A DNA stretch of 63,553 nt from Nitrospirota bacterium (lineage in GTDB: Bacteria > Nitrospirota > Thermodesulfovibrionia > Thermodesulfovibrionales > UBA6898): NCBI GenBank assembly GCA_021783515.1, contig JAJXTV010000021.1:1-63553 (forward strand). The letters run 5' to 3'. Below are positions 1 to 7,830 of this stretch, in pieces. Numbering within the stretch: the stretch's first letter is position 1; each line of letters opens with the position of its first letter. The position numbers and the translations under genes were made by a program. Under the pieces are notes generated by a model that saw only the letters and a program-made list of their open reading frames with translations, was not told the origin of the DNA and ran no database searches.

Positions 1-108
1 TTTATTAATCTTTATATATGCCGTTTCTTCCATATCAATATATTCTTCATCCCACTCATCCATGTGGTATATACGCCATTTGCCGGTAAATTTATCTGTT
101 ATTTTCAT
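1..108 (-). CDS. Integron cassette protein, hypothetical (partial, cut by window edge)
   Basis: The first 36 codons of a minus-strand gene run off the left edge of the window. The ATG is at 106-108 and the product begins MKITDKFTGKWRIYHMDEWD. The KFTGKWRI..M..WD pattern is, as I recall it, common among hypothetical proteins carried on integron cassettes; no function is known to me. It directly follows an attC-like site (119-211), so it is the third cassette from the integrase. The reading is short but open throughout, and codon use is AT-rich like the neighbouring cassettes and unlike the chromosome to the right. Confidence 0.6.
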   Translation of the reverse strand, partial: MKITDKFTGKWRIYHMDEWDEEYIDMEETAYIKINK

Positions 109-118
109 ATTCTATTTT

Positions 119-211
119 GCCCCAACGATCATGCTAACCAGCGAGCGTACAGGCCAAAAATGAAAAGCAAACCGCGTTCATTGCGAGTCTGGGTTGAAGG
201 CTGTGTTATAT
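119..211 (-). other. attC-like recombination site A
   Basis: Read on the minus strand this starts with ATAACAC just after the stop of the 218-571 gene and ends with CGTTGGGGC just before the next cassette start. The two arms can fold on each other: CAACCCAGACTCG near one end pairs imperfectly with the complement of the CGCTCGCTGGTTAG region near the other. Position, length (~93 bp) and the TAAC...GTTGGGG ends fit an attC site. The call is by pattern only; no covariance model was run. Confidence 0.5.
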
Positions 212-217
212 GTTTCT

Positions 218-571
218 TCACATCTTTTTTTCAATTGCCTTGTCGTTTCCGGTGATGACGCGCCGCTTGGCGTCAATTTTGAAGGTGACAACCAATAGTA
301 TCGGGATAAAAACGATGATAAAACCATAAAATAGTCTTGCTGCAAGAAGATCGAACTGAAAGAACCCCTTGAGATCCGGTCGATAGCTATGAATAGTTTC
401 CATTTCGAATGCAAATAGTGCAATGCCGAATAGAATATATTTTATTTTCCGTTCGGCTGTACCGAGGATGATCGCCCCGGAAGCCGCCACTAAATTTACG
501 GCTATTCTGACCGGTGCCATCCAGAACTGCTTTCCATAAAAAAACCATGATAGCCATTCAGCATTAGTCAT
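218..571 (-). CDS. Integron cassette membrane protein, hypothetical
   Basis: The product is 117 residues from the ATG at 571 (MTNAEWLSWFF). An upstream in-frame extension to 634 would run through the attC site and is rejected. About three hydrophobic segments are visible (roughly residues 18-37, 43-58 and 76-97), followed by a basic tail ending in AIEKKM, so it is probably a small inner-membrane protein. It sits between attC-like sites B and A, making it the second cassette of the array. I do not recognise the family. AT-rich composition matches the other cassettes. Confidence 0.6.
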   Translation of the reverse strand: MTNAEWLSWFFYGKQFWMAPVRIAVNLVAASGAIILGTAERKIKYILFGIALFAFEMETIHSYRPDLKGFFQFDLLAARLFYGFIIVFIPILLVVTFKIDAKRRVITGNDKAIEKKM

Positions 572-603
572 ATTCTTTATGCCTTTAATTATAAATTTCT
601 TGC

Positions 604-693
604 ATATAACGAAATGGCTGAGCCGCCGGGGCAACTAGCCTTTACAAAAACCGACCGGGCTTACTCCCGGTCGGATCGAGCCGCGTGTTAGCA
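604..693 (-). other. attC-like recombination site B
   Basis: The plus strand runs from ATATAACGAAATGGCTGAGCC to GAGCCGCGTGTTAGCA. The outer arms TAAC/GTTA and the inner arms TGAGCCGC / GCGGCTCGA are inverted repeats, and a central CCGACCGGG...CCCGGTCGG hairpin fills the middle. Length (~90 bp), the inverted core ends and the placement between two minus-strand cassettes fit an attC site. It shares the TAACGAAA, TGAGCCGCCG and GGCAAC blocks with the site at 62737-62825. Confidence 0.7.
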
Positions 694-723
694 ATTTTTT
701 TGTAGTCATAGTTTTGACGTAAA

Positions 724-1068
724 TTAAGTATGAACTTGGCCCATGAAAAGTAACACTATGAAAGATAGAAGACAGGTCAGTGTTGCGACAACAAGAGTCC
801 CTGGTATTCGTCCCCAGCGTTCTTCACCCCAGCCATTTGTTATTGTTGTTGCACCTAACCTGCACGCGACATAAGTGGTTGCCCACGTAATCATGAAAAT
901 AATGGTCATGAGTTTTATGCTGTGTGAAGTCAGTGAAAAATGCTGACCGCGCACGATCCAACGGTATGCTGCGACTACAACCAACATGAGCGAATAACAG
1001 CATATATCGCGAAAAGACACCAAAATCAGCGAGGGGCTAATCCTATTTGTTTTTTTTATTTTATTCAT
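724..1068 (-). CDS. Integron cassette membrane protein, hypothetical (first cassette)
   Basis: A 114-residue protein beginning MNKIKKTNRISPSL. A basic N-terminus is followed by three hydrophobic stretches (about residues 22-38, 50-68 and 90-109) separated by a loop containing NGWGEERWGR, so it is a small membrane protein. I do not recognise the family. It lies between the putative attI region and attC site B, so it is the integrase-proximal cassette. No clear ribosome binding site precedes the ATG, and any expression would probably depend on a cassette promoter. Confidence 0.6.
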   Translation of the reverse strand: MNKIKKTNRISPSLILVSFRDICCYSLMLVVVAAYRWIVRGQHFSLTSHSIKLMTIIFMITWATTYVACRLGATTITNGWGEERWGRIPGTLVVATLTCLLSFIVLLFMGQVHT

Positions 1069-1070
1069 TT

Positions 1071-1247
1071 GCGTGCTAACTAATTACTGTACGCATAGCC
1101 TAAGGATGCCCTAAATTTAGCAAAAGGCCCAAATCCTGTCAATGGTAAACTGCTCGACGGAAAAGAAAAAACGCTTGCTTTCAATTCGCAAAATATCGGT
1201 AATAGTGGCAATTGCGACTTGCGCATTTTGAGGGTAAAGGGGATAAG
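1071..1247. other. Putative attI / integron promoter region
   Basis: This intergenic stretch separates the divergent integrase pseudogene from the first cassette. On the minus strand it ends in GTTAGCACGC (plus 1071-1080), a GTTA-type core where cassettes would join. The classic integron layout (integrase divergent from cassettes with attI between) is the main support. I cannot identify the integrase binding sites or the cassette promoter individually. Confidence 0.4.
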
Positions 1248-1756
1248 ATGGGGATCAAAGACACGCTGCCGGATTTTCAATCCTTTCTCAGGTCGGGTAA
1301 GCTTGCGCCCGAGAAGAACATTCCGTTCCTTGCGCTCTGGGCGAGCAGATTCCTTTTCTTCATCGCCGGGAAAAGCCACGCGGATAGCGGGGCTCTTATA
1401 ATTGAGTTCCTCGATTCTCTCAAGGCCCAGGAGAATATCGCCGAGTGGCAGATCAGGCAGGCAGAAGAAGCGCTTCTCCTTTATCTCAACCACTTCAAGG
1501 GCGGCGAATCCCTCAATGCTGTCAGGACCGGCACTGCTGCAGAGGCAAGCCTTTCGGCCCAGGCCCGCATACTTGCCGAGATGAAAAGGCTGCTTCGGCT
1601 CAAACACTCCTCATGAAGGGAGTCAATATCCGGGAGGTCCAGGAGCTTCTTGGACATAAAAGCGTTGAGACGACGATGATCTATACCCATGTCATGCGCG
1701 AGATGCAGAACGTCCCGATGAGTCCGCTTGACGCCATGCTGAAAGACAGTTCATAA
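1248..1756 (+). pseudogene. intI: Integron integrase (IntI) pseudogene, catalytic core deleted
   Basis: The first part (ATG at 1248, preceded by AAGGGG) encodes a SAM-like N-terminal domain of a tyrosine recombinase, with the [18 protein letters not shown] pattern and RLLRLKH, after which intact relatives continue into the core-binding domain. The frame stops at 1616. In another frame, from about 1613, comes [20 protein letters not shown] followed by IYTHVMRE and SPLDAML, which is the extreme C-terminus with the LLGHK histidine box, catalytic tyrosine and the SPLD ending typical of IntI. Everything between, including the catalytic arginine and HxxR, is missing. The junction lies in a CTCCTC stretch, consistent with a deletion plus frameshift. 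The protein would be inactive. Confidence 0.8.
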
Positions 1757-2115
1757 AGGCTTCCTTCCCCAATTCCCCACAAGATTTTACTGCCGCGAGG
1801 CGGGCTACCGCCGTATACGCGCAGCGCGAAGGCTGCTGTACCCGGGTGAAAACATCCTTGATCGACGCTTCATGCAAAACCGGAAAGAGTGAAGTCTGGA
1901 TGGGTTGAAGATGATCCCCGCGGCCCGATCCTATAGGACGATTTTATACAAAGAAGGGGGCGGATGTAAAGGGGGAAAGGCGGTGAATGGAGAAGCGCTG
2001 AAAGGAAAAGCCGCGAATCTTCCCCGGCCTATCCTTCGCCCTGAATTAGTGGTAACATTGAATATCCCCCCGGAAAGGGGATAATGCGTTTACGATAATA
2101 ACGGAGGTGTGTGTG
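1757..2115. other. Intergenic region without recognised features
   Basis: About 360 bases between the integrase pseudogene and the CpxP-like gene. I see no convincing gene, tRNA or repeat. Only the ribosome binding site AACGGAGG just upstream of 2116 is clear. Confidence 0.5.
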
Positions 2116-2859
2116 ATGAAGAAGACGGTGTGGTTTTTGTTATTGGCAAGTGTTCTGATCGTGGCAGGCGCGGGCATCGCGGCTGCGCAGACGCCCCGGT
2201 GCATGGGAGGCACCGGGATGGGCATGATGTCGGGGGGCATGGGGATGGGCGCGGATATGCCGGGCATGATGGGGAAGTGCGGAAAGACGATGGACTGCGG
2301 AATGGGGGCGGGGTGCGGCTGTCTTAAAGGAAAGCATATGGCGGGGCACCATATGGATATGGGCATGATGTCCGGCGGAATGAAGATGGGGATGCATCAC
2401 CGCTTCTGGCACGCCCTCCAGGGCCTCTCGCTTGATGCGAACCAGAAGGCCGCGATCGGAAAGGTCATGACGGAGGCGAAGAAGGAGATGATACGGAAAA
2501 AGGCCGACCTCGCGATCGCGATGATCGAACTCGGGGACATCGTCCGTGCCGACACGGTCGACATGAAGGCGGTCGACGCGAAGGTGAAACAGGTCGAGGG
2601 GCTGAAGGCCTCGATGCTTATTGCCGGAATAGCCTCGATGGAGGAGATGAAGTCGAAGCTGACCCCGGAGCAGAGGAAGAAGCTGAGCGGGATGATGGAG
2701 AACCCGATGGCCTGCGCAATGATGAGCGGCGGCATGTCTGATGAAGAGATGATGGGCGGCGGGATGATGGATGAGGACATGACGGAGGAAGAGCCGGCCG
2801 CGGATTCCGAGGGGGATATGGAAGAGGCCCCGGCGGGACACGAGCAGATGCAGCATTGA
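2116..2859 (+). CDS. Met/His-rich periplasmic protein, CpxP/Spy-like (heavy-metal sensor type)
   Basis: A 247-residue exported protein. The ATG at 2116 is chosen because GGAGG lies at 2103-2107; an in-frame GTG at 2107 falls inside that ribosome binding site. Residues 1-25 form a signal peptide ending AAAQ. Residues ~28-95 are extremely rich in Met, Gly, His and Cys (GMGMMSGGMGMG, KCGKTMDCG, HMAGHHMDMGMM), suggesting copper or silver ligands. The central part is helical and contains LTPEQRKKL, the LTxxQ-type motif of the CpxP/Spy chaperone family. The acidic, Met-rich tail (MGGGMMDEDMTEEEP) may add metal sites. It stands alone and ends in a terminator. A metal-binding periplasmic role is inferred. 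Confidence 0.75.
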   Translation: MKKTVWFLLLASVLIVAGAGIAAAQTPRCMGGTGMGMMSGGMGMGADMPGMMGKCGKTMDCGMGAGCGCLKGKHMAGHHMDMGMMSGGMKMGMHHRFWHALQGLSLDANQKAAIGKVMTEAKKEMIRKKADLAIAMIELGDIVRADTVDMKAVDAKVKQVEGLKASMLIAGIASMEEMKSKLTPEQRKKLSGMMENPMACAMMSGGMSDEEMMGGGMMDEDMTEEEPAADSEGDMEEAPAGHEQMQH

Positions 2860-2870
2860 AAGATGGCGAT

Positions 2871-2912
2871 GAAGAAGGCGCATCGTACGTTGTCCGGTGC
2901 GCCTTCTTTCTC
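2871..2912 (+). terminator. Rho-independent terminator after the CpxP-like gene
   Basis: GAAGAAGGCGCA (2871-2882) pairs with TGCGCCTTCTT (2898-2908), leaving a 15-base loop, and a T-rich tail follows. It lies 12 bases past the stop codon. Confidence 0.7.
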
Positions 2913-3132
2913 ATGGTCTGCATGGATTGGCGCCACTGAGGCGTGAAGAGTGGCCCGAAAGGCCTTTTGTAGCGATTCCGCAGAGCATCGGAAGCCGCGC
3001 GGAGAGTTTCCAATCGGGTCTCAGCCTTCGGCGAGCCTTGCATTCCTGACGCCATGCTGCACTAAATTCTGTCGCAGCAAGAAGGTTTGAGGGACACGCT
3101 TCACGCCGGGGTATGAACCGGCAGGCCAGCGC

Positions 3133-4167
3133 TCAGAGTCTGACGCCCGGCCAGGTATGGATCGGCTCGGCCGAGCGGACCACGTGCATCCCCGCCTCGG
3201 CGAACCTTCTGAATGCGGCGTCGGCAAGGTCGGTATAGTCCATCACTCCCGTCACGACAACCGGCGAGGTGCAGTCTTCGAGGAGGTAGACCTTCTCGAC
3301 CAGCTTCCGGTCCCTCGTCAGGATGTCTTCCAGGAGGTCGGCGATCGTCCAGGCGACGCAGTGGCTCTTGGCCTGGCCGGCGATCACGACCGCGTCGAAA
3401 TCCAGCAGTTGCCCGAAGAACTTCTCGCTCTTGAGGCCGAGTTGCTCCCCCTTGGGCCCCTCGCGCACCTCCGGCCCGAGCACCGAGTAATGCTCGGTGA
3501 ACGGCCTGTCGCCCTTGACGTGGAAGTCCGGCTGGCTGTACCGGGCCACGCAGTGGAAGAAGATCGCCTCCTCGAACGAGGCGACGAGTGCGTGGCCGAT
3601 GCCCCCGAGCATGCCGTGGTACGGCCATACGGTCAGGTTGTATTTGCCGCCCTTCTTTAACTCCTGTGTGTAATGGAGGAGGATCTCCTGCGCCTCTTCC
3701 TCGCCGATGCGGAAGTTGAAGCAGAGGTCAGGGTTGAACCTCCAGACGCCCTTTTCGACGTCTTCCTCCGAGACGAGGGTGAACGGAGGCGGGTGCTCGC
3801 CACTTTCGTTGACGAGGAAGAGCGGGTGAAAGATCTGCATCGCGTTGTGGGAGTTCATCGTCGGGCATATCTGGGTGATCGACCCCAGGTTCCGGTAGAT
3901 GAACTCGCAGAGCCTGCGGCTGTCGTCGACAGCCCCCGTCCCTGAGCGTCCCGCAACGTAAAGGTCGTAGCCCGGGATGCAGAAGGTGTTCTGGACGTCC
4001 ACCGCGACGAGACAAATCCTGAAGGAGTCGTCGCAGGCCGGCCGCACCCCGTGGCGGGCCGCCCATGCCCTCGCCTCATGGTCCCTGTGGAGGTACGGGA
4101 CCTTCCATACCTCGGCTACGCGGGCCAGCTCGTAGTGGGGCGGAAGAGGGAGTTCGGGATGGGCCAT
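3133..4167 (-). CDS. Cysteine hydrolase, isochorismatase/nicotinamidase superfamily
   Basis: A 344-residue protein, longer than typical family members (~180-220). The core shows VAVDVQNTF (the DxQ-type aspartate of the Asp-Lys-Cys triad) and [11 protein letters not shown] with the nucleophilic cysteine, both hallmarks of isochorismatase-like cysteine hydrolases. Extra N-terminal (~50 residues) and internal segments make it resemble the long nicotinamidase-related bacterial subfamily. The substrate cannot be deduced, though a nicotinamide or amide hydrolase is likely. It starts 17 bases after coaD ends and is probably cotranscribed with rsmD-coaD; GAGGC precedes the ATG at 4167. Confidence 0.75.
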   Translation of the reverse strand: MAHPELPLPPHYELARVAEVWKVPYLHRDHEARAWAARHGVRPACDDSFRICLVAVDVQNTFCIPGYDLYVAGRSGTGAVDDSRRLCEFIYRNLGSITQICPTMNSHNAMQIFHPLFLVNESGEHPPPFTLVSEEDVEKGVWRFNPDLCFNFRIGEEEAQEILLHYTQELKKGGKYNLTVWPYHGMLGGIGHALVASFEEAIFFHCVARYSQPDFHVKGDRPFTEHYSVLGPEVREGPKGEQLGLKSEKFFGQLLDFDAVVIAGQAKSHCVAWTIADLLEDILTRDRKLVEKVYLLEDCTSPVVVTGVMDYTDLADAAFRRFAEAGMHVVRSAEPIHTWPGVRL

Positions 4168-4184
4168 TTCAGAGCCTCATCCCG

Positions 4185-4676
4185 CTATTTGCAGCAGCCG
4201 GTGAATTTCTTCTTCAGCTCTCTTTCGACCGGCTGCGGCACGAGGTCCTTTACCGGGCCGCCGAGCGACGCGATCTCCTTGACGATCGTCGCGGTGAGAT
4301 AGGAGTACTCTTCGCTCGGCATCATGAAGACCGTTTCGATCTGCGGGTTGAGCCTCCGGTTCATGAGCGCCATCTGGAGCTCGTATTCGAAATCGGACAC
4401 CGCGCGGAGCCCTCTGATTATCGCGATCCCTTTTTTCCTCTTCACGTACTCGACCAGCAGCCCCTCGAAGGACTCCAGCCTGACCCGCCGGTAATTCTTG
4501 AGAGAACTCCTGATCATCGCGAAGCGCTCCTCGATCGTAAAGAGCGGTTCTTTCTTGAGGCTCGGCGCGACTGCGACGATCACTTCGTCGAAGGTCCTCA
4601 GGCTCCTTCTGACGAGGTCCAGGTGGCCGTTGGTGAAGGGATCGAACGTCCCGGGATAAATCGCTGTCTTTTTCAT
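4185..4676 (-). CDS. coaD: Phosphopantetheine adenylyltransferase (CoaD)
   Basis: A 163-residue enzyme that transfers AMP from ATP to 4'-phosphopantetheine to give dephospho-CoA, the penultimate step of CoA synthesis. GTFDPFTNGHLDLVRR near the N-terminus is the TxGH nucleotidyltransferase motif, and ISI-like IIRGLRAVSDFEYE and MPSEEYSYLTATIVKEIA are family blocks. Length is normal. The ATG overlaps the rsmD stop by four bases (ATGA), indicating translational coupling in an rsmD-coaD-hydrolase operon; the rsmD-coaD pairing is very common in bacteria. Confidence 0.95.
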   Translation of the reverse strand: MKKTAIYPGTFDPFTNGHLDLVRRSLRTFDEVIVAVAPSLKKEPLFTIEERFAMIRSSLKNYRRVRLESFEGLLVEYVKRKKGIAIIRGLRAVSDFEYELQMALMNRRLNPQIETVFMMPSEEYSYLTATIVKEIASLGGPVKDLVPQPVERELKKKFTGCCK

Positions 4677-5245
4677 CGTTCCTTTCCGTATAAGAAGAGT
4701 GAGGTGTCGCCGTAGCGGTATTTCTTGATCAGTCTGAGCGAGCGGAGCCCCTCCCGGGGGTTATTCCTCGAAGGCGCCTCGACGACGAGACAGCCCCCGT
4801 CTTTCAGGACGCCCCCGGCATCCAGCAGTTCGAGGATAACGTCCGCCTCTTTCGAGGCATAAGGAGGGTCGGCAAATATGATGTCGAAGCCCGTATCGGT
4901 GTTTCCGGCCCGGCGCAGAAAGCGCTCCGCCTCTTCGGCATATACCGCGGCCTTCCCGGCGAGCTCCATCTGCCCGATATGAGACTGTATCTGTTCGGCA
5001 ACGGTCCGGACCGACTCGACAAAACAGACGCGCGACGCCCCGCGGGACAAGGCCTCGAAGCCTACCGCGCCGGTCCCGGCGTAGAGGTCGAGAAAAGAAG
5101 ATCCGGAGATGTCGTTTCGGAGTATGTCGAAGAGCGCCTCCCTCACCTTTGTCGAGGTCGGCCTGATCTCGCCCCTGTCGACGCGCTTGAGGACCTTGCC
5201 GGCGCCTACCTTCCTGCCTTTCAGTGTCCCTGCCGAAATCCTCAC
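4673..5245 (-). CDS. rsmD: 16S rRNA (guanine966-N2)-methyltransferase (RsmD)
   Basis: A 190-residue SAM-dependent methyltransferase. RISAGTLKGRKV at the N-terminus, RPTSTKVREALFDIL, FLDLYAGTGAVGFEALSRGA (SAM loop) and FADPPYA (the catalytic (N/D)PP(Y/F) motif) identify RsmD, which modifies G966 of 16S rRNA. The open frame extends to 5338, but the GTG at 5245 is chosen: it gives the normal family N-terminus (VRISAGTLKG) and has GGGGGG just upstream. It overlaps coaD by four bases. Confidence 0.93.
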   Translation of the reverse strand: MRISAGTLKGRKVGAGKVLKRVDRGEIRPTSTKVREALFDILRNDISGSSFLDLYAGTGAVGFEALSRGASRVCFVESVRTVAEQIQSHIGQMELAGKAAVYAEEAERFLRRAGNTDTGFDIIFADPPYASKEADVILELLDAGGVLKDGGCLVVEAPSRNNPREGLRSLRLIKKYRYGDTSLFLYGKER

Positions 5246-5378
5246 CGGCCATCCCCCCGGCAGCGGCCAAATGCGAAACAAAAACTGGTTGCGATCATCG
5301 TGATTTATATTACTACAGCAGAAATGAGGCTGCAACACGGGAGGGCGGCCGTGTGCCCTTCGGGAGCTGCGTGAGGGG

Positions 5379-5696
5379 CTACTTCTGCGGCTTCAGGGAG
5401 ACGCTGCCGGTCGCGGGGTCGTAATCGAACTTGCTGAAGTCGACATGCTCGCCCATGAGGTCCCCCACGTCTTTCAACTCTGCGGGGTACGAGCTGTTGG
5501 AGGCGCGGTATGCCTCGACCGCCTTCTTCAGCCCGTCCAGCGTCGCCAGATCGGCCGCGTTCTGCGCGCCCTTGTATGCGTTGATCATCGTGTCACCGTA
5601 TTCGGCGACCGGGTTCTTCGGTTTTTCCTTGCAGGCAGGCAGAAGAAGGAGGACAAAAAGACCGGCGACAGTGACCGATGTCTTCATTGCGTTCAT
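5379..5696 (-). CDS. Small lipoprotein, hypothetical
   Basis: A 105-residue protein with a lipoprotein signal: a short basic start (MNAMKTS), a hydrophobic stretch, then the lipobox LLPAC at about residues 18-22. The mature part is small and mostly helical with AYRASNSSYPAELKDVGDL, a pattern resembling the loop regions of pseudopilin-like or GspG-like small proteins, but homology is uncertain. A strong promoter (TTGACA-N18-TAGAAT) ends only 6 bases before the ATG at 5696, so the mRNA is probably leaderless. It is divergent from the receiver-domain Lon gene. Confidence 0.7.
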   Translation of the reverse strand: MNAMKTSVTVAGLFVLLLLPACKEKPKNPVAEYGDTMINAYKGAQNAADLATLDGLKKAVEAYRASNSSYPAELKDVGDLMGEHVDFSKFDYDPATGSVSLKPQK

Positions 5697-5702
5697 AGCG
5701 CT

Positions 5703-5732
5703 ATTCTATGACGGGACCGGCCTGCCTGTCAA
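5703..5732 (-). promoter_or_regulatory. Sigma70-type promoter of the lipoprotein gene (leaderless)
   Basis: On the minus strand TTGACA (5732-5727), an 18-base spacer and TAGAAT (5708-5703) are followed after six bases by the start codon at 5696. No Shine-Dalgarno sequence fits in between, so transcription should start at or next to the ATG. Confidence 0.6.
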
Positions 5733-5765
5733 ATCCGCCGCTGCTTTCTTTTCCTGCATTTCGGG

Positions 5766-5771
5766 TAAAAT
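5766..5771 (+). promoter_or_regulatory. -10 element of the receiver-Lon gene (leaderless)
   Basis: GGGTAAAAT ends seven bases before the ATG at 5779. The -35 region is weak (GCTTTC at a 17-base spacing). No ribosome binding site is present, which suggests a leaderless transcript and possibly activator-dependent expression. Confidence 0.45.
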
Positions 5772-5778
5772 ATATTCC

Positions 5779-7776
5779 ATGAAACTCTTCCGCAAGGCAG
5801 AAGACGCCCCGCCTGACCCCCTTCTGGAGGACCTGGCTGCCAGGGTCGCCGGCGCGGTGATGCCGAAGCAGGCCGAAGAGACGGCGACGAAGGAGCTGGA
5901 GATGCTCCGGAAGATCAGCCCGTCGACTTCGGAATACACGATAGGGCTTTCCTATATAGAATATCTCGTCTCGCTGCCCTGGAGCGGGAGGACCGACGAC
6001 AACCTCGACTTGAAGAGGGCGGAGAATATCCTGGAAGAGGACCACTACGGACTTCATCCGATTAAGGAGCGGATCCTCGAGCACCTCGCGGTCAAGAAGC
6101 TGAGGATGAACCGGGCGCCGCAGATACTCGTCGTCGACGACGAGGAGGTGGCCCGCCGGAACCTCGAGCATATCCTTTCGAAGGAGAATTACTCGGTCGC
6201 CACGGCTGCCAACGGGGTGGAGGCGCTTGAACTGATCAGGAGCTCCGTCTTCGACGTGATCCTCACCGATTTCAAGATGGAGAAGATCGACGGGATGGAG
6301 ATCCTCGAAAAGACGAAGACGGCGTCTCCACAGACCGAGGTGATTATGATCACCGGTTATGCGACGGTCGACACCGCGGTCGAGGCGATGAAGAAGGGCG
6401 CATTCCATTACATCGCAAAGCCTTTCAAGCTCGACGAGGTGAGGGCGATGGTCAAAGAGGCGCTCGAGAAGAAGAACCTCCAGGCGGAGATGAAGGGCTC
6501 CGTTTTGTGCTTCGCCGGTCCTCCCGGCACCGGGAAGACCTCCCTCGGGCGCTCGATCGCCCGGGCGCTCGGCAGAAGATTCGGGAGGATTTCCCTCGGC
6601 GGGATCAAGGACGAGGCCGAGATCCGGGGCCACCGGCGGACATATGCCGGCGCGATGCCGGGCAGGATCATCGAAGAGATCAGGCGGTCCGGCTCATCCA
6701 ATCCCGTCCTGATCCTCGACGAGCTCGACAAGATCGGCCGCGACTTCAAGGGCGATCCGGCCTCGGCGCTGCTCGAAGTGCTCGACCCCGAGCAGAATGC
6801 GCACTTTATCGACCATTACCTCGATCTGCCGTTCGACCTCTCGAGCGTGATGTTCATCATTACCGCGAACGTCGCCGACAACATCATGGACCCTCTCCGG
6901 GACCGCATGGAGGTTATACAGTTTTCGGGCTATACCGAGGAGGAGAAGGTGATGATCGCGTCGCAGTTCCTCGTGCCGAGGCAGATCCGGGAGACCGGCA
7001 TATCCATCTACCCGCCCCGGTTCCAGGCCGATGCGGTCAGGAAGGTGGTTCAGGAATATACGCACGAGGCCGGCATCCGCGACCTCGACAGGCAGATCGC
7101 CGCGATCTGCAGGAAGATCGCCCGGGAGTTCGTGCAGCATGGCGTCGGCGCGGAGAACATGACGATTGACGGGGAGGCGGTAGGGCGTCTTCTCGGCCCC
7201 CGCAAGTATTACTTCGAGCAGATGGAGCAGCAGGACCGGGTCGGCGTGACGACCGGGCTGGTCTGGACCGAGGTGGGCGGGGACATCATCTTCGTCGAGG
7301 CGCTCAGGATGAAGGGGAAACAGGAGCTGATCCTCACCGGCTCTCTCGGAGACGTGATGCGCGAGTCGGCGCAGGCGGCGCTCAGCTATGTCCGAAGCAA
7401 CGCGGCCCGGCTCGGCATCGTCGACGATTTTTTCCGGGACCACGATATTCATGTCCATGTCCCTGCGGGGGCGATCCCGAAGGACGGGCCGTCGGCGGGG
7501 GTGACGATCGCGCTGGCGCTCATTTCGGTCCTGACCGGCAGGCCGGCAAGGAGGGCGGCGGCGATCACCGGAGAGATCACCCTGAGCGGCCGGCTTCTTC
7601 CCGTCGGCGGGGTGAAGGAAAAGGTGCTGGCGGCGAGGAGGGCGCGGCTGAAGACGGTCGTCCTGCCGTCGAAGAACAGGGCGGAGGCGGACAGCCTTCC
7701 CGACGAGGTGCGACGGGACATAGAGATCGTCCTTGCGGATAGCGTCGACGAGGCGGTCCCGCACATCCTGGTCTGA
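5779..7776 (+). CDS. lon: Lon-family ATP-dependent protease with inserted response-regulator receiver domain
   Basis: A 665-residue protein. Residues ~1-112 are a truncated Lon N-terminal helical part (YIEYLVSLPWSGRTDDNLDL, HYGLHPIKERILEHLAVKKL); the usual ~200-residue substrate-binding LAN domain is absent. Residues ~113-235 are a complete receiver domain: VVDDEE acidic pocket, phospho-acceptor Asp164 in ILTDFKM, Thr in ITGYATV, Lys in AKPFKLDEVR. The AAA+ module then resumes with Walker A GPPGTGKT (247-254), Walker B LILDELDK (Asp314/Glu315) and a sensor region. The Lon protease domain has catalytic Ser572 (KDGPSAGV) and Lys613 (GGVKEKVLAARRA), so both activities look intact. The ATG at 5779 follows TAAAAT closely; the open frame upstream is antisense to the lipoprotein gene. 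Phosphorylation-gated proteolysis is inferred. Confidence 0.93.
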   Translation: MKLFRKAEDAPPDPLLEDLAARVAGAVMPKQAEETATKELEMLRKISPSTSEYTIGLSYIEYLVSLPWSGRTDDNLDLKRAENILEEDHYGLHPIKERILEHLAVKKLRMNRAPQILVVDDEEVARRNLEHILSKENYSVATAANGVEALELIRSSVFDVILTDFKMEKIDGMEILEKTKTASPQTEVIMITGYATVDTAVEAMKKGAFHYIAKPFKLDEVRAMVKEALEKKNLQAEMKGSVLCFAGPPGTGKTSLGRSIARALGRRFGRISLGGIKDEAEIRGHRRTYAGAMPGRIIEEIRRSGSSNPVLILDELDKIGRDFKGDPASALLEVLDPEQNAHFIDHYLDLPFDLSSVMFIITANVADNIMDPLRDRMEVIQFSGYTEEEKVMIASQFLVPRQIRETGISIYPPRFQADAVRKVVQEYTHEAGIRDLDRQIAAICRKIAREFVQHGVGAENMTIDGEAVGRLLGPRKYYFEQMEQQDRVGVTTGLVWTEVGGDIIFVEALRMKGKQELILTGSLGDVMRESAQAALSYVRSNAARLGIVDDFFRDHDIHVHVPAGAIPKDGPSAGVTIALALISVLTGRPARRAAAITGEITLSGRLLPVGGVKEKVLAARRARLKTVVLPSKNRAEADSLPDEVRRDIEIVLADSVDEAVPHILV

Positions 7777-7805
7777 AAAAGAAGAGCCGGGATCGCTCCC
7801 GGCTC
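7776..7805 (-). terminator. Bidirectional terminator between lon and the stress operon
   Basis: GAGCCGGGA (7784-7792) and TCCCGGCTC (7797-7805) form a 9-bp stem with a 4-base loop. On the minus strand it is followed by TTCTTTTTC, so it should end the minus-strand operon; it also lies directly after the lon stop. Confidence 0.7.
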
Positions 7806-7830
7806 ATGAACTAACCGATGCGACGGGCCG

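Noticed and set aside
1692-1877. 61-codon minus-strand frame overlapping the integrase tail
   Set aside because: It overlaps the well-supported IntI C-terminus and lacks a start signal.
5431-5778. Extended N-terminus of the Lon reading frame
   Set aside because: It is antisense to the lipoprotein gene, has no Lon homology, and the promoter and ATG at 5779 fit better.
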